From: Roseateles sp. XES5
GTDB taxonomy: Bacteria > Pseudomonadota > Alphaproteobacteria > Rhizobiales > Rhizobiaceae
NCBI RefSeq assembly: GCF_020535545.1
Contig: NZ_CP084752.1
Coordinates: forward strand, 558,001-622,000
Direction: 5' to 3'
DNA length: 64,000 nt
The position numbers were made by a program, and so were the translations under genes. Numbering within the stretch: the first letter of the stretch is position 1; each line of letters starts with the position of its first letter. Below, piece by piece: positions 26,967 through 37,028 of this stretch. The notes beneath the pieces are model-generated. The model did not search any database. It was not told the origin of the DNA and was given only the letters and a program-made list of their open reading frames with translations.

Positions 26967-27401
26967 TTACTTGCCCTTGCGGCGCTGGCCGAGGCCCATT
27001 TCCTTAGCGAGGCGCGAACGGGCCTCGGCATAGGCGGGCGCGACCATCGGGTAATCGGCCGGCAGGTCCCACTTCTCGCGGTACTCTTCCGGGGTCATGC
27101 CGTAGTGGGTCATCAGGTGGCGCTTCAGCGACTTGAACTTCTGGCCGTCCTCCAGGCAGATAATGTAGTCGGGCTGGACCGACTTCTTCACCGGCACCGG
27201 CGGCTTCGGCTTTTCGGCGGCGACGGGCGCTTCCACAGCGGCAGCCGGCTGGGTCGTGTTGTTCAGCGCGGCGTGCACATCGGCGATCAGGCCGGGCAGC
27301 TCTGCAACCGGAACGACATGGTTGCCGACATAGGCGGCGACGATATCGGCCGTCAGTTCAACGAGCAGATTCGAGGCGACGCCGAGGGTTGTTTCAGTCA
27401 T
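26967..27401 (-). CDS. mucR: MucR/Ros family zinc-finger transcriptional regulator
   Basis: The 144-aa protein starts at ATG 27401 with GGAG upstream. The N-terminus mediates oligomerisation; the C-terminal DNA-binding domain has the Ros-type finger [20 protein letters not shown] and the following [13 protein letters not shown]. The second zinc ligand is Asp instead of Cys (Cys-X2-Asp, then His and His), a variant known in the family. MucR proteins are H-NS-like global regulators of exopolysaccharide, motility and virulence genes in rhizobia and Brucella. Confidence 0.92.
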   Translation of the reverse strand: MTETTLGVASNLLVELTADIVAAYVGNHVVPVAELPGLIADVHAALNNTTQPAAAVEAPVAAEKPKPPVPVKKSVQPDYIICLEDGQKFKSLKRHLMTHYGMTPEEYREKWDLPADYPMVAPAYAEARSRLAKEMGLGQRRKGK

Positions 27402-27826
27402 GTTTTTCTCCTGTCGGGCAACGTGAAAGTCGATGGCCCCTCCCATCGACATGATTGTGGAATTTCAGGTAAAGGCCGGTCACGATCGATTGCCTGGCGG
27501 TGTTAATGTTCGTCTGCACCATGGCAGTCAAACACCGCCATTGCATTTGAATATAACTTTTGGCCGCCTAGACCGCGGTTATAACCCTGAATTTCCTCCG
27601 CAATACATACCCCTCGGGTATGATTACGGCTTCAACTCAACTTAAACAGGAAAACCGCGCGCAAGCTAAATCAACCGAAATGCTTTACTTCGCTTGAGAT
27701 ATCATTCTCCAATTGATTGTCCAGTATTATTTTGAAGCAATGAAGGATATCTTCGAGTAACCCGGTCATTCTGTCGTAATGCGACCGTTACTCCTAAAAT
27801 TTAGGGGCTACGATTTCAGGGAAATG
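27402..27826. other. AT-rich intergenic region upstream of mucR
   Basis: About 425 bases with no supported gene, markedly AT-rich at 27530-27790 for this genome. It lies between the mucR start and the end of the pha operon. MucR proteins often autoregulate by binding AT-rich DNA with T tracts, so this is a plausible autoregulatory region; that is inference. Confidence 0.5.
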
Positions 27827-28183
27827 TTAACGCTTCTTGGAGGCGCGCTCGCGCGCTGCGCGCATATCGTCGACCACCGTCCGCTGCGTCAGACGGTAGC
27901 CCGCGCCATGCGCCGCCTTCGCCACCAGATGGGCGGCGATCGGCGCCGTGAGCACGAAGAAGACGAACCCCGCCAGCGCCCGCGTGAAGATCGCCGCGTC
28001 CATGGCGTGGATGCCGGCGGCAAAGAGCATCAGGCCGGAACCCACCGTGCCGGCCTTGGAAGCGGCATGCATGCGGGTATAGACATCCGGCAGGCGCACG
28101 ATGCCGAGCGCGGCCAGGAACGTGAAGACGCCGCCGACGACCAGCATCGCGCCCACAACCAGTGCAAGAACGAGGTCCATCAT
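27827..28183 (-). CDS. phaG: Mrp/Pha cation/H+ antiporter subunit G
   Basis: A 118-aa protein from ATG 28183 with three membrane segments; it carries the MnhG core [20 protein letters not shown]. It is the last subunit of the multi-subunit monovalent cation/proton antiporter. Its start overlaps the phaF stop by 4 bases. The C-terminus is a basic cytoplasmic tail. Confidence 0.93.
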   Translation of the reverse strand: MMDLVLALVVGAMLVVGGVFTFLAALGIVRLPDVYTRMHAASKAGTVGSGLMLFAAGIHAMDAAIFTRALAGFVFFVLTAPIAAHLVAKAAHGAGYRLTQRTVVDDMRAARERASKKR

Positions 28184-28536
28184 CGGCGCACCCTTCCCTT
28201 CCGGCTCTTCTTTGCCTGCCGCGCGGGTTGCGGCTCGGGCGCTTCCTCCTCGTCCGCCTGCCGGCCCTGCCGCTCGACGAAGCGCGCGAAGGCGACGGTG
28301 GCCAGGAACCCGACGAGGCCGAGCGCGATGGCGATGTCGATATAGAGGTTGACGCCGGTCTTGATCGCGATGACCGCGATGAAGCCGATGGCGATGGCGA
28401 CCAGCATGTCGAGCGCGACGATGCGATCCGGCAATGTCGGCCCCTTGACGACGCGGTAGGCCGTCAGGAACAGCGCGGCCGCCATCAGGAAGAGCGCGAT
28501 CGCCACGGCGGCGGAAAGGATCGTCTGCGCGTCCAT
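28180..28536 (-). CDS. phaF: Mrp/Pha cation/H+ antiporter subunit F
   Basis: A 118-aa protein from ATG 28536 with three membrane helices and the MnhF motif [19 protein letters not shown] followed by [20 protein letters not shown]. The C-terminal tail is charged (acidic then very basic). It overlaps phaE by one base and phaG by four, so it is translated as part of the operon. Confidence 0.93.
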   Translation of the reverse strand: MDAQTILSAAVAIALFLMAAALFLTAYRVVKGPTLPDRIVALDMLVAIAIGFIAVIAIKTGVNLYIDIAIALGLVGFLATVAFARFVERQGRQADEEEAPEPQPARQAKKSRKGRVRR

Positions 28537-29009
28537 CAGCGGAAGGCCTCCAATATGCTCTTCTCGAAGCCGTTGGCGATGTCGCGCCGCGTGCCGGCGG
28601 GGTCGGAACAGTCGAGCGCATGCACGTAGAGCACCTTGCGGTCGGGCGAAACGTCGACGGAAAGCGTGCCGGGGGTCAGCGTGATGAGATTGGCGAGCAG
28701 CGTGATCTCGAAATCCCGGTCGACGGTCAGCGGGAAGGCGAAGATGCCGGGCTTCAGCGTCATTTTCGGGCTTGCGACCAGCACCGCCACCTTCCAGGCC
28801 GACAGCGCCAGTTCCTTGACGAAGAGCACGATCAGCGCAAGCAGCTTCAGCGGCCGGATGCGTCGCCCGTCGGGATGGACATGGCCGCGGATGAGGAACA
28901 GCGAGAGCGCGCCCGCGGCGATGCCGAGCAGCAGGTTGGGAATGGTGACGCTGCCGGAGACGGCGAGCCAGACGAGCGCGAACAGCGCGATGGTGACGGC
29001 CGGGCGCAT
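28536..29009 (-). CDS. phaE: Mrp/Pha cation/H+ antiporter subunit E
   Basis: A 157-aa protein from ATG 29009. Two or three N-terminal membrane helices are followed by a cytoplasmic domain with [20 protein letters not shown], the MnhE signature. It lies 2 bases downstream of phaD and overlaps phaF by one base. It is thought to help assemble or stabilise the antiporter. Confidence 0.94.
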   Translation of the reverse strand: MRPAVTIALFALVWLAVSGSVTIPNLLLGIAAGALSLFLIRGHVHPDGRRIRPLKLLALIVLFVKELALSAWKVAVLVASPKMTLKPGIFAFPLTVDRDFEITLLANLITLTPGTLSVDVSPDRKVLYVHALDCSDPAGTRRDIANGFEKSILEAFR

Positions 29010-29011
29010 GG

Positions 29012-30553
29012 TCAGGTCCCTCCCGGGAAGACGGAGCCGATATAGGCGCGCGGATCGGCAAGGCCCTGCGCGGCGGCCTGGATGGTCGAGAGCAGCGCAT
29101 CGGGGAAGAGACCGAAACCCACCGTCAGCGCCGTCAGGACCGCAAGCGGCAGCAGCGCGCCGGCAGGCACGGCCTCCGCCGGCAGCGCGTCTTGCGCCGG
29201 CCGCCAATAGGCGAAGAGGAAGACGCGACCGACCGCGATGGTGGTGAGGAAGCCGGTGAGGAAGACCGTCGCCGTCAGCCACCAGGCGCCGATATCCAGC
29301 GCCGCCTTCGCCACCATGACCTTGGGCCAGAAGCCGGAGAACGGCGGCAGGCCGGAGACGGCGAAGAACAGCACCAGCGACAGGGCCGAGAAGAAGGCCG
29401 AGCGCGTGTAGAGCCCGCCCATGCGGTTGAGATCGAAGCTGCCGGCAAGGCGCCCGGCAAGGCCCGCCGCCATGTAGAGCGCCGTCATGACCACCATGGA
29501 ATGCAGCGCATAGAAGATCGCCCCGCCCACGCCGCCGGGGCTGCCGAGCGACAGGCCCGCCAGCATGACGCCGATACCGGAAATGACGACATAGCCGAGC
29601 AGGCGGCGGATATCGCTCTGGCCGAGCGCGCCCAGCGCGCCGAGGATCATGGTCGCCGCGCCGGCAAGCGCGATGAGGAAGCTCAGCTCCTCCCGCTCGA
29701 CGGGAAAGAGCATGACCAGGGTGCGCAGCAGCGCATAGATGCCGACCTTGGTAAGCAGGCCGGCGAAGAGCGCCGACACGACGATGCGCGGCGTGTGATA
29801 GGAGGCCGGCAGCCAGAAGTTCACCGGGAAGGCCGCCGCCTTCATGCCGAAGGCCAGCAGATAGAGCGTGGCGAGCGTCATCAGCGGCAGGTCGGCGCGC
29901 CCGGCCGCCGCCCTCGTGGCGATGTCGGCCATGTTGAGCGTGCCGAAGATGCCGTAAAGATAGCCCGTGGTGACGAGGAACAGCGTCGTGGCGATGAGGT
30001 TGAGGAAGGCGTATTTGATCGCGCCGTCGATCTGCCGCGGCTCGGAGCCGAGCGTGATCAGGCCGAAGGACGAGATCAGCAGCACCTCGAACCAGACATA
30101 GAGGTTGAAGATGTCGCCGGTCAGGAACGCGCCCGACACACCCGCCATCAGCAACAGCAGGAACGGATAGAAGCCGTAGCGCCGGCCGCTGCCGTCGATC
30201 TCGGCCAGCGCATGCACGCCGCCGGCCAGCGCCACCACCGCGCCGGCAAGCGCGAAGAGCACGCCGGCAAGGTCCGCCGTAAACGCGATGCCGAAGGGCG
30301 GCAGCCAGCGGCCCATGAGCATGGTGACGGGGCCGTTCTGCGCGACATGCGCCAGCAGCAGCCCGTCCAGCACGACGAGCACGAGGAGCGCCGGCACGGC
30401 GAGCAGCCCCTGCAGGCGCAGCGACTTGCGCATCATCAGGAGCAGCGCGCCCGTCAAGAGGCACCAGACGGGCGGCAGCACGACCAGCCAGTCGGCAAGC
30501 GCGACCGGGGTCGTGACGAGGGCGGCGGAAAGATCGGTGGGCGAAGCGGCCAT
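29012..30553 (-). CDS. phaD: Mrp/Pha cation/H+ antiporter subunit D
   Basis: A 513-aa protein with about 14 membrane helices related to complex I subunits NuoL/M/N. It contains the Proton_antipo_M region with [20 protein letters not shown] (the conserved glutamate in WFE) and [20 protein letters not shown] (lysine). It is one of the two proton-translocating cores of the Pha antiporter in the inner membrane. Confidence 0.95.
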   Translation of the reverse strand: MAASPTDLSAALVTTPVALADWLVVLPPVWCLLTGALLLMMRKSLRLQGLLAVPALLVLVVLDGLLLAHVAQNGPVTMLMGRWLPPFGIAFTADLAGVLFALAGAVVALAGGVHALAEIDGSGRRYGFYPFLLLLMAGVSGAFLTGDIFNLYVWFEVLLISSFGLITLGSEPRQIDGAIKYAFLNLIATTLFLVTTGYLYGIFGTLNMADIATRAAAGRADLPLMTLATLYLLAFGMKAAAFPVNFWLPASYHTPRIVVSALFAGLLTKVGIYALLRTLVMLFPVEREELSFLIALAGAATMILGALGALGQSDIRRLLGYVVISGIGVMLAGLSLGSPGGVGGAIFYALHSMVVMTALYMAAGLAGRLAGSFDLNRMGGLYTRSAFFSALSLVLFFAVSGLPPFSGFWPKVMVAKAALDIGAWWLTATVFLTGFLTTIAVGRVFLFAYWRPAQDALPAEAVPAGALLPLAVLTALTVGFGLFPDALLSTIQAAAQGLADPRAYIGSVFPGGT

Positions 30554-30570
30554 TGGCGGGGCGGGTCCTG

Positions 30571-30948
30571 TCAGTAGCCGGTCGGCGGAAGGGGATCGTT
30601 CTCCGGCTCGGCCAGGCGCATCTCGTTGCCGTTGTCGGTGCCGAGATCCTGGTAGGCGCGGTAGACGAGCACGAGAAGGAAGGCGAAGAAGGAGAAGGAA
30701 ATGACGATCGCCGTCAGGATCAGCGCCTGCGGCAGCGGATTGGCCGTCAGTCCCACCGGCACGTCGTGCCCGGCCGGAATGATCGGCGGCACCTCGCGCA
30801 TCAGGCGGCCGCTGGTGAAGAGTAGCAGGTTGACGCCGTTGCCGAGCAGCACGACGCCGAGCAGCACGCGCACCAGGAACTTCGACAGCATCAGGTAGAC
30901 CGCGGCGGCGAAGAAGAGACCGATGAGCAGGACGAAGGGCACTTCCAT
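30571..30948 (-). CDS. phaC: Mrp/Pha cation/H+ antiporter subunit C
   Basis: A 125-aa protein from ATG 30948 with three membrane helices, similar to NuoK, including VLLGVVLLGNGVNLLLFTSG and DPLPQALILTAIVI-like sequence (ANPLPQALILTAIVISF). It overlaps phaB by one base. In this operon phaC is the short NuoK-like subunit, not the polyhydroxyalkanoate synthase that shares the symbol. Confidence 0.94.
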   Translation of the reverse strand: MEVPFVLLIGLFFAAAVYLMLSKFLVRVLLGVVLLGNGVNLLLFTSGRLMREVPPIIPAGHDVPVGLTANPLPQALILTAIVISFSFFAFLLVLVYRAYQDLGTDNGNEMRLAEPENDPLPPTGY

Positions 30949-31367
30949 CAGATGTCCTCCTCCGCTTCCAGCGCCAGCGCGATGGAGGTGATCGAGCCCA
31001 CCACGACGAGATAGACGCCGGTGTCGAACAGCATGACGCTGGAGAGCGGGATCTCGACGCCGAGCACGACGGGATAGATCCACAGCCCCGTCATGAAGGA
31101 CACGGCGAAGACCATGGACAGAAGGCCGGCGACGGCGGCCATGACGAGGCCGAAGGCGGAGATCGCCATGGGGTGGAAATGGAGCGCCCTGCGCACGGCG
31201 GGAATGCCGTTGGCGATGCCGAAGATCGCCAGCGCCGAGACCGCGATCAACCCGCCGATGAAGCCCCCGCCCGGCTCGTTGTGACCGCGCAGCAGCACGA
31301 AGAGCGAGAACAGCACCATCAGGGCGGTGAGGAACGGCGCGACCGTGCGGAAGATGAGGGTGTTCAT
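30948..31367 (-). CDS. phaB: Mrp/Pha cation/H+ antiporter subunit B
   Basis: A 139-aa MnhB protein with four membrane helices and the motif [19 protein letters not shown] followed by [19 protein letters not shown]. It follows phaA by 22 bases. It has no relation to the acetoacetyl-CoA reductase sharing the name. Confidence 0.94.
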   Translation of the reverse strand: MNTLIFRTVAPFLTALMVLFSLFVLLRGHNEPGGGFIGGLIAVSALAIFGIANGIPAVRRALHFHPMAISAFGLVMAAVAGLLSMVFAVSFMTGLWIYPVVLGVEIPLSSVMLFDTGVYLVVVGSITSIALALEAEEDI

Positions 31368-31389
31368 GCGGCGCCTCCCGAATGCGTCA

Positions 31390-33714
31390 TCATGCCCTCC
31401 CCTTGCGGATGCGGATGATCGACAGCACCGCCAGCCCCGTCACCATGACGACGGCGATCTCGCCGAGCGTGTCGGTGCCGCGGAAGTCGACGATGATGAC
31501 ATTCACCACATTGGCGCCATGCGCGATGGTCTTGGAATAGAGGTTGAAGAAATCCGTGAGCGCCGGATCGAAGCGGCCCTGCACGACCTTCAGCAGGTAG
31601 AGCGCGAAGCCGAGGCCGCAGGCGATGGCGATCACCGCATCGGGGATCTTTTCGCGCAGCGGCCGGTGGTCGCGCGGCGTCAGCTTCAGCCGCGTCATGG
31701 CGAGCGCCAGGATGACGACCGAGAGCGTCTCGATCATGAACTGGGTGAAGGCAAGGTCGGGCGCGCCGAAGAGCAGGAACAGGAGCGCGACGCAGAAGCC
31801 CTGGATGCCCAGCGCCAGGATGGCCGCCAGCCGGCTCCTGGCCGTCAGCACCGCGCCGATGCCGACGATGGCGAGCACGATGACCGCAAGCTCGTGGAAC
31901 GGAATATGCGCCGGCCAGACCGGCAGGCGCGGCCCCTCGCCGAAGACGACCGGCGGCACCAGCAGCGCCAGCGCGATCACCGTGAAGGTGGCGGTCATGT
32001 AGATTTCCATGCGGCCCGGCTGGAGCAAGCGCGTCACCGCCGTGGCGCCGCGCACGAGCCCCGACATCGCCTGGTCGAAGCCCCGGTCCGGCCCCCAGCC
32101 GATATCCTCGATCAGCCGGTTCGCCGCCGCGCGCACCGTGTCGATCCACAGGAAGACGAGGACGCCGAAGGCGACCGTGGCGAGGGAGAGGACGAGCGGC
32201 ACGCTGAAATGCGGCACCGCCGAAATGGTGACCGTCTCCGGCTTGCCGGCGATGGCCGAGGCGAGCGGCGAGGTCAGCATCGCATGGGCAATGGCGGAGA
32301 AGAGGCCGATCGTCAGCCCCTTGGCGGCGAGCAGCATCGGGCCGATCCACAGCAGCGCGGGGCCTTCATGGGCGTGTTTCGGCGTTTCGACGGCGGGTCC
32401 GAGGAAGGGTTTCAGCGCCACCGCGAAGGCGACGGCGAACATCAGGCCGTTGCCGACGATGGCGGCCAGCGTGAAGGCGATGGCGCGCGGGCTGCCGCCG
32501 GCAAGCGCCGCATAGACCTCCTCTTTGGCGAGAAAGCCGAAGAAGGGCGGCAGGCCGCCCATGGAGAGCGCGGCAAGAAGCGCGGCCAGGAAGGTGACGG
32601 GCATGGCGCGCCGGAGACCGCCGAGCTTCGTGATATCGCGTGTGCCGGCCTCGTGGTCGATGAGACCGGCCACCATGAAGAGCGCGCCCTTGAACAGAGA
32701 ATGGGCGACGAGATAGAGCGCCGCCGCCGCGACGGCATGTTCGGAACCGTAGCCGGTCAGCATGACGAGCAGGCCGAGCGAGGCCACCGTCGTATAGGCG
32801 AGCATCAGCTTCAGGTCGCTCTGGCGGATGGCGAGCACGCTGCCGACCAGCAGCGTCAGGCCGCCGAAGGCCGGCAGGATGATCTCCCAGGCGGGCGTGT
32901 CGCCCATGACGGGGTTGAGCCGCATCAGCAGGTAGACGCCGGCCTTCACCATGGTCGCCGAATGCAGATAGGCCGAGACGGGGGTCGGCGCCTCCATGGC
33001 GTTCGGCAGCCAGAAATGGAACGGAAACTGCGCCGACTTGGTGAAGGCCCCGCCGAGAATGAGGAAGAGCAGCGGCAGGTAATAGGGGCTCGCCCGCACC
33101 TCCGCGCCGAAGGACATCAGAAGCGAGAGCTGCGTGACGTCGGTGACGTTCCACAGAAGCAGCAGGCCGGCGAGCAGGAAGAGCCCACCCCCGCCCGTCA
33201 CGACCAGCGCCTGCAGCGCCGCCCGGCGCGAGGCCTCGCGCGCATGGTCGAAGCCGATCAGCAGGAAGGAGGTGATGGAGGTCAGCTCCCAGAAGACGAA
33301 GAGCATCAAGAAACTGTCGGAGGCGACGAGGCCGAGCATCGCGCCCATGAACATCAGAATGAAGGAGAAGAACCGCCCCTGATGCGGGTGCCCCTTCAGG
33401 TAGCCGCCGGCATAGAGCACGATCAGGGCGCCGATGCCGGAGATCAGCAGCAGGAAGGCGAGCGACAGGCCGTCGATCAGCCAGGAGAAGCTGACATTGT
33501 AGGACGGCACCCAGGCATAGCCGCCGGTGACGATCTCGCCGCGCGCGATCTCCGCGTTGAAACCGAGGAAATGCAGGAAGACGGCGAGCGGCACGAGCGC
33601 CAGCGGCCAGGCGGCGTTGTGGCCGAGGAGCCGCGTGAGGGCGGGCGCGACCAGCGCGCCGAGAAACGGCAGACAGAAGGCAAGAAAGGTCAGGCCCATC
33701 GTGTCTGGTGTCAT
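31390..33714 (-). CDS. phaA: Mrp/Pha cation/H+ antiporter subunit A
   Basis: A 774-aa protein with about 20 membrane helices. The N-terminal two thirds are NuoL-like ([20 protein letters not shown] with the conserved glutamate; [20 protein letters not shown]), and the C-terminal region (from about 600) carries the extra helices of MrpA with [20 protein letters not shown]. It opens the seven-gene phaABCDEFG operon, which in S. meliloti exports K+/Na+ and supports growth at alkaline pH and in the plant. No gene of the set is missing. Confidence 0.95.
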   Translation of the reverse strand: MTPDTMGLTFLAFCLPFLGALVAPALTRLLGHNAAWPLALVPLAVFLHFLGFNAEIARGEIVTGGYAWVPSYNVSFSWLIDGLSLAFLLLISGIGALIVLYAGGYLKGHPHQGRFFSFILMFMGAMLGLVASDSFLMLFVFWELTSITSFLLIGFDHAREASRRAALQALVVTGGGGLFLLAGLLLLWNVTDVTQLSLLMSFGAEVRASPYYLPLLFLILGGAFTKSAQFPFHFWLPNAMEAPTPVSAYLHSATMVKAGVYLLMRLNPVMGDTPAWEIILPAFGGLTLLVGSVLAIRQSDLKLMLAYTTVASLGLLVMLTGYGSEHAVAAAALYLVAHSLFKGALFMVAGLIDHEAGTRDITKLGGLRRAMPVTFLAALLAALSMGGLPPFFGFLAKEEVYAALAGGSPRAIAFTLAAIVGNGLMFAVAFAVALKPFLGPAVETPKHAHEGPALLWIGPMLLAAKGLTIGLFSAIAHAMLTSPLASAIAGKPETVTISAVPHFSVPLVLSLATVAFGVLVFLWIDTVRAAANRLIEDIGWGPDRGFDQAMSGLVRGATAVTRLLQPGRMEIYMTATFTVIALALLVPPVVFGEGPRLPVWPAHIPFHELAVIVLAIVGIGAVLTARSRLAAILALGIQGFCVALLFLLFGAPDLAFTQFMIETLSVVILALAMTRLKLTPRDHRPLREKIPDAVIAIACGLGFALYLLKVVQGRFDPALTDFFNLYSKTIAHGANVVNVIIVDFRGTDTLGEIAVVMVTGLAVLSIIRIRKGRA

Positions 33715-33840
33715 TCCTGTCGCCGCCCCTCTCCCCGCATGCGGGCTTTGCCCGTCGTTGTCCTTGAAATCCGTCAGAGCGCTGTTTCTATGTCGGTTTG
33801 CCCGAAATCGCCACCCTTGAACAGCAAGGGCGCGGCGTTT

Positions 33841-34269
33841 TCACCCACCTTGATCGGTTTCGCCCTCCGGCATGCGAAGGTCGAGCCTGGGGAAATAGGT
33901 GCGGTAGCGCCCGGCATCGCGGGTGATCAGCGTATGGCCGCCAACGGCGGCATGCGCGCCGATAAAAAAATCGGGCAGGACGCCGGTGCGGCTGCCGCCG
34001 GCCCTGCGATAGGCTTGAAAGGCCTTGCCGGCGAGAAAGAGCGCTTCGCGCGGCAACGGCAGGTGCTCCAGCCCGGAGGCGGTGACCATCGCATCGAGAT
34101 CGGCGATGTCGCGATAGCGCACCGAAAGCTCGGCATAGATCACGTCATTGATCGCGAGAGGGCCGGCAAGCGCCGCAGCCTCAAGCGCGGCGATCGACCA
34201 GTCGGCCCAGCCAGGGTCGCCGGTCACGAGGTCGAGCAGCACATTGGTGTCGACCAGAAACGTCGTCAT
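33841..34269 (-). CDS. vapC: VapC-type PIN-domain toxin
   Basis: This 142-aa PIN ribonuclease has the acidic catalytic residues Asp7 (FLVDTNVLLD), Glu47 (DVIYAELSV) and aspartates in VLPDFFIGAHA and LITRDAGRYRTYF. It overlaps the antitoxin gene by 4 bases, typical of VapBC pairs. VapC toxins cut tRNA or rRNA unless bound by VapB; the target here is unknown. The pair lies upstream of phaA in the same direction. Confidence 0.9.
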   Translation of the reverse strand: MTTFLVDTNVLLDLVTGDPGWADWSIAALEAAALAGPLAINDVIYAELSVRYRDIADLDAMVTASGLEHLPLPREALFLAGKAFQAYRRAGGSRTGVLPDFFIGAHAAVGGHTLITRDAGRYRTYFPRLDLRMPEGETDQGG

Positions 34270-34499
34270 TCGTCGCCGCGCGTCAGCGCCATGATTTCAT
34301 CCGTCGTCATGCCCATCCCTGCCTGCCCGCGCAACTGCGCGAACCGGCTCTCGGGACGGCGCTTTTCCAGCGGCACGACGACGACGCTGCCGTCCTCGAC
34401 GCGGCGGAACTCGACCTTGCTGCCGGGACCGATACCGAGAAAATCGCGCACGGCCTTCGGGATCGTCACCTGCCCCTTGCTCGTAACCGTGGCGCCCAT
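34266..34499 (-). CDS. vapB: VapB/AbrB-type antitoxin
   Basis: The 77-aa protein from ATG 34499 has a swapped-hairpin AbrB/MazE DNA-binding domain (VTSKGQVTIPKAVRDFLGIG, then GSKVEFRRVEDGSVVVVPL) and a C-terminal toxin-binding tail ending MTTDEIMALTRGDE. An upstream in-frame start would run through the operator palindrome, so ATG 34499 is preferred. It should neutralise VapC and repress its own operon. Confidence 0.9.
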   Translation of the reverse strand: MGATVTSKGQVTIPKAVRDFLGIGPGSKVEFRRVEDGSVVVVPLEKRRPESRFAQLRGQAGMGMTTDEIMALTRGDE

Positions 34500-34531
34500 G
34501 AGTAATACCTCTCTTTCAACAGGTATTACTC
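34500..34531. promoter_or_regulatory. VapB operator: perfect 11-base inverted repeat
   Basis: gagtaatacct (34500-34510) and aggtattactc (34521-34531) form perfect inverted arms with a 10-base spacer, 21 bases centre to centre, directly abutting the vapB start codon. This is the expected place for autorepression by a dimeric VapB-VapC complex. Confidence 0.7.
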
Positions 34532-34633
34532 TAGCGCAAATGCCCTCGGATGGCCACACCGGGCATTGCGGCGTCCTCGCCGATTGTCTTGCCACAATCG
34601 AGGCCCTATCTATGGAGCCGACAGGAGGACGCC

Positions 34634-35041
34634 ATGAGCGACACGACGACGTTGAAGGTCAACAAGACGAAGGAAGAGTGGCGGCAGATCCTGACGCCGG
34701 AGCAGTTCCGCATCACGCGCGAACACGGCACGGAACGCGCCTTTTCCAGCCCGGATTTCGATCTGTCCAAGAAGGGCACCTATCGCTGCATCTGCTGCGA
34801 GCGGCCGCTCTACCGGTCGGAGGCGAAGTACAATTCCGGCACCGGCTGGCCGAGCTTCTATCAGCCGATCGAGCCCGGCGCGGTGACCGACCATTCCGAC
34901 CGGTCCTATGGCATGACGCGCACGGAAATCCGCTGCGCGGATTGCGACGCCCATCTCGGCCACGTCTTCCCCGACGGCCCGCCGCCAACGGGCCTGCGCT
35001 ACTGCATGAACGGGGTGGCGCTCAGCTTCGACGAGGATTGA
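34634..35041 (+). CDS. msrB: Peptide methionine (R)-S-oxide reductase MsrB
   Basis: A 135-aa protein from ATG 34634 with AGGAG upstream. It has the MsrB core: structural zinc cysteines C52/C55 and C101/C104, the [11 protein letters not shown] motif, and the catalytic selenol-equivalent Cys124 in [11 protein letters not shown]. It reduces methionine-R-sulfoxide in proteins using thioredoxin. It has no signal peptide, so it acts in the cytoplasm. Confidence 0.96.
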   Translation: MSDTTTLKVNKTKEEWRQILTPEQFRITREHGTERAFSSPDFDLSKKGTYRCICCERPLYRSEAKYNSGTGWPSFYQPIEPGAVTDHSDRSYGMTRTEIRCADCDAHLGHVFPDGPPPTGLRYCMNGVALSFDED

Positions 35042-35059
35042 CGGGGTGAGCCTGGAGAC

Positions 35060-35115
35060 GTTCCGGCGAATTCCGGTTCGCCGGAATTGCCGCAGGCTCG
35101 TGTTTTTGCCGCTGG
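35060..35115 (+). terminator. Hairpin with T tract after msrB (mosaic repeat relative)
   Basis: aattccgg (35069-35076) and ccggaatt (35081-35088) form an 8-base stem with a ttcg loop; caggctcgtgttttt follows. The arrangement parallels the element after the mmcQ-like gene at 12963-13008 (stem, caggctcctg, T tract), so it is probably the same repeat family acting as terminator. Confidence 0.55.
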
Positions 35116-35122
35116 ACGTGTT

Positions 35123-35626
35123 CTAGCGCTTGGGAACCTTCAGTTCCATGCAGGTCAGGTCCAGCCAGCGGCCGAACTTGATGCCGACCTCGTTGAACCG
35201 GCCGACGACGCGGAAGCCCAGCCTTTCGTGCAGCTTGACCGAGGCGGTGTTCTCCGCCTCGATGCCGGCGATCATGACGTGGATGCCGTTGAAGCTCGCG
35301 CGGTCGATCAGCGCCTTCAGCAGCTTCTTGCCGGTGCCGGTGCCGCGTCCGTCCTTGTGCACGTAGACGGAGTGCTCGACCGTGTGACGGTAGCCGTCGA
35401 AGGCGCGCCAGTCGCCATAGGAGGCATAGCCGACGATCTGCTTGCCGCGCGCGGCGACGAGAACGGGAAAGCCGCGTTCGCGGCGGGCGGCGAACCAGGC
35501 CTTGCGGTTGTCGAGATCGACGACGGAATCGTTCCAGATCGCCGTCGTGTTGTTTACGGCATCGTTGTAGATGTCCATGATACCGGGGAGATCCGCCTCC
35601 ACGGCATCGCGTATCGTTATGTCCAT
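35123..35626 (-). CDS. GNAT family N-acetyltransferase, phosphinothricin acetyltransferase-like
   Basis: This 167-aa single-domain GNAT enzyme contains the acetyl-CoA loop KDGRGTGTGKKLLKALIDRA and the PAT/YncA-like features NNTTAIWNDSVVDLDNRKAW and HERLGFRVVGRFNEVGIKF. Related enzymes acetylate phosphinothricin, methionine sulfoximine or other amino acids; the substrate is not determined. It is convergent with msrB. Confidence 0.87.
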   Translation of the reverse strand: MDITIRDAVEADLPGIMDIYNDAVNNTTAIWNDSVVDLDNRKAWFAARRERGFPVLVAARGKQIVGYASYGDWRAFDGYRHTVEHSVYVHKDGRGTGTGKKLLKALIDRASFNGIHVMIAGIEAENTASVKLHERLGFRVVGRFNEVGIKFGRWLDLTCMELKVPKR

Positions 35627-35755
35627 GGTTCCCCCCGGTTTTGCCTCATGCCATACAGGAGGAGCGGGAAAGCTGTCCAGCCTGCTTGCGCCGCCGGGCG
35701 ATGAAACGCCTGCCTTTGTCCGTTTCCATCAAGACGCAACAACGAGTAGCCGCCC

Positions 35756-36256
35756 GTGCAACGCTTTTTCCTTCTCTTCCTGCTGCTTTTCCCCGCCGCC
35801 GCCCTCGCCGAGGATTGGCAATCCTATGCCAATGCCCGCTTCGGTTTCGCCGTGGACATTCCGCCCGGCTTCACCCTCGTGCAGGAGGCCGACAACGGCG
35901 ACGGGCGCACCTATGCCAAGGGCGAGGCGAAGCTTTCCGTCTTTGCGAACTATCTTGCGACCGGGCCGTTCGAGGACGAGGTCGCCGCGCGGCGCAAGAC
36001 CTATCTCGATGAAGGCTGGGATCTCAGCTACGACCGGCAGACGGCCGGCTGGGCGAGCCTTTCCGGCACGCTCGTCGATTCCATCCTCTATCACCGGATG
36101 ATCGCGCTGTGCGACGACGCCGCCGCGTCCTTCGTGCTGGATTATCCGCAGTCGATGAAGGCGGAAATGTCGCCCTTCGTCGGCAGGCTGGTAAAGTCGC
36201 TCCGCCCGGCGGAGGGCTGCACGAGCGCCCAGGGCGCGGCGCCCGCCGCGCAATAA
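35756..36256 (+). CDS. Exported hypothetical protein (166 aa)
   Basis: Start GTG 35756 gives an N-terminal signal peptide (FFLLFLLLFPAAALAED) and a mature domain with WQSYANARFGFAVDIPPGFT and a pair of cysteines near the end. The pattern YANARFGFAVDIPPGF recurs in rhizobial periplasmic proteins of unknown role. It is convergent with the TrhA-like gene. I do not recognise an enzymatic motif. Confidence 0.75.
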   Translation: MQRFFLLFLLLFPAAALAEDWQSYANARFGFAVDIPPGFTLVQEADNGDGRTYAKGEAKLSVFANYLATGPFEDEVAARRKTYLDEGWDLSYDRQTAGWASLSGTLVDSILYHRMIALCDDAAASFVLDYPQSMKAEMSPFVGRLVKSLRPAEGCTSAQGAAPAAQ

Positions 36257-36259
36257 AAA

Positions 36260-36916
36260 TCAGGCGCCGGAAACGACGCTGGTGACGACCGCCGAGTAGT
36301 GCACCGCAGCGGCCGCCACAACGAAACCGTGCCAGATGGCGTTCTGGAAGCGCAGCTTCTCCCAGACATGGAACACGACGCCGACCGAATAGAGCACGCC
36401 GCCGACGACGATCAGCGTCAACGTGGCGACGGAAAGGTGCGTCAGCAGCGGACCGGCAGCGAAGACGCCGCTCCAGCCCATGCCGAGATAGATGAGGATC
36501 GCCAGCCGGTCGTAGCGGCCGGGGAAGAGGAACTTCAGCGCCACGCCCGCCGCCGCCATCACCCAGATGAAGACGAGCATGCCGGCAAGGAAGGGATCCT
36601 CGATGCCGCGCTGCAGGAAGGGCGTGTAGGTGGCGGCGATCAGCACGAAGATCGCCGAATGGTCGAAGCGGCGCAGATGCCACTTCACCTTCGAGACGGG
36701 CCAGAGATTGTAGGCGAAGGACGTGGAAAGGGCGAGCACGAGGCCGACACCATAGACCCAGGCGGCGGCCAGCTGCCCGCTGGAGGCCCAGACCGTGGCG
36801 TAGAAGATCAGCGCGGTGACGCCGACCAGCGCGAAGACCACGCCGACGCCATGCACGACGCCATCGGCGATCACCTCGTACCGGTCATAGTTCCACTTCA
36901 CGCCCTTGATTTCCAC
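36260..36916 (-). CDS. TrhA/hemolysin III (PAQR) family membrane protein
   Basis: A 218-aa protein with seven predicted membrane helices and the PAQR-type motifs: ADGVVHGVGVVFALVG with conserved histidine, HLRRFDHSAIFVLIAATYTP with Asp-His, and LRFQNAIWHGFVVAAAAVHY near the C-terminus. Members influence membrane properties and were historically called hemolysin III; catalytic ceramidase-like activity is proposed. The substrate is unknown. Confidence 0.9.
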   Translation of the reverse strand: MEIKGVKWNYDRYEVIADGVVHGVGVVFALVGVTALIFYATVWASSGQLAAAWVYGVGLVLALSTSFAYNLWPVSKVKWHLRRFDHSAIFVLIAATYTPFLQRGIEDPFLAGMLVFIWVMAAAGVALKFLFPGRYDRLAILIYLGMGWSGVFAAGPLLTHLSVATLTLIVVGGVLYSVGVVFHVWEKLRFQNAIWHGFVVAAAAVHYSAVVTSVVSGA

Positions 36917-37028
36917 GACGGCCTGTCCTGCATTTCACGTTGGGCCATCGTGACTTTTTTGCTTCGCGCGGGCAAGGGCTTAGGCGGCATCAGGGGATCA
37001 CGAATCTTTGCCCCGTGACACGGTTGGC

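Noticed and set aside
28180..30464. Two long minus-strand frames (28180-29100 and 28536-30464) that seem to fuse pha subunits to other proteins
   Set aside because: Their upstream parts read phaE and phaD out of frame; the true phaF and phaE begin at 28536 and 29009 with family-typical N-termini.
31327..35049. A 1240-aa plus-strand ORF antisense to phaA, vapBC and neighbours
   Set aside because: It is the antisense shadow of GC-rich genes: highly charged, repetitive composition, no domain or start signal; the minus-strand genes have clear families and operon overlaps.
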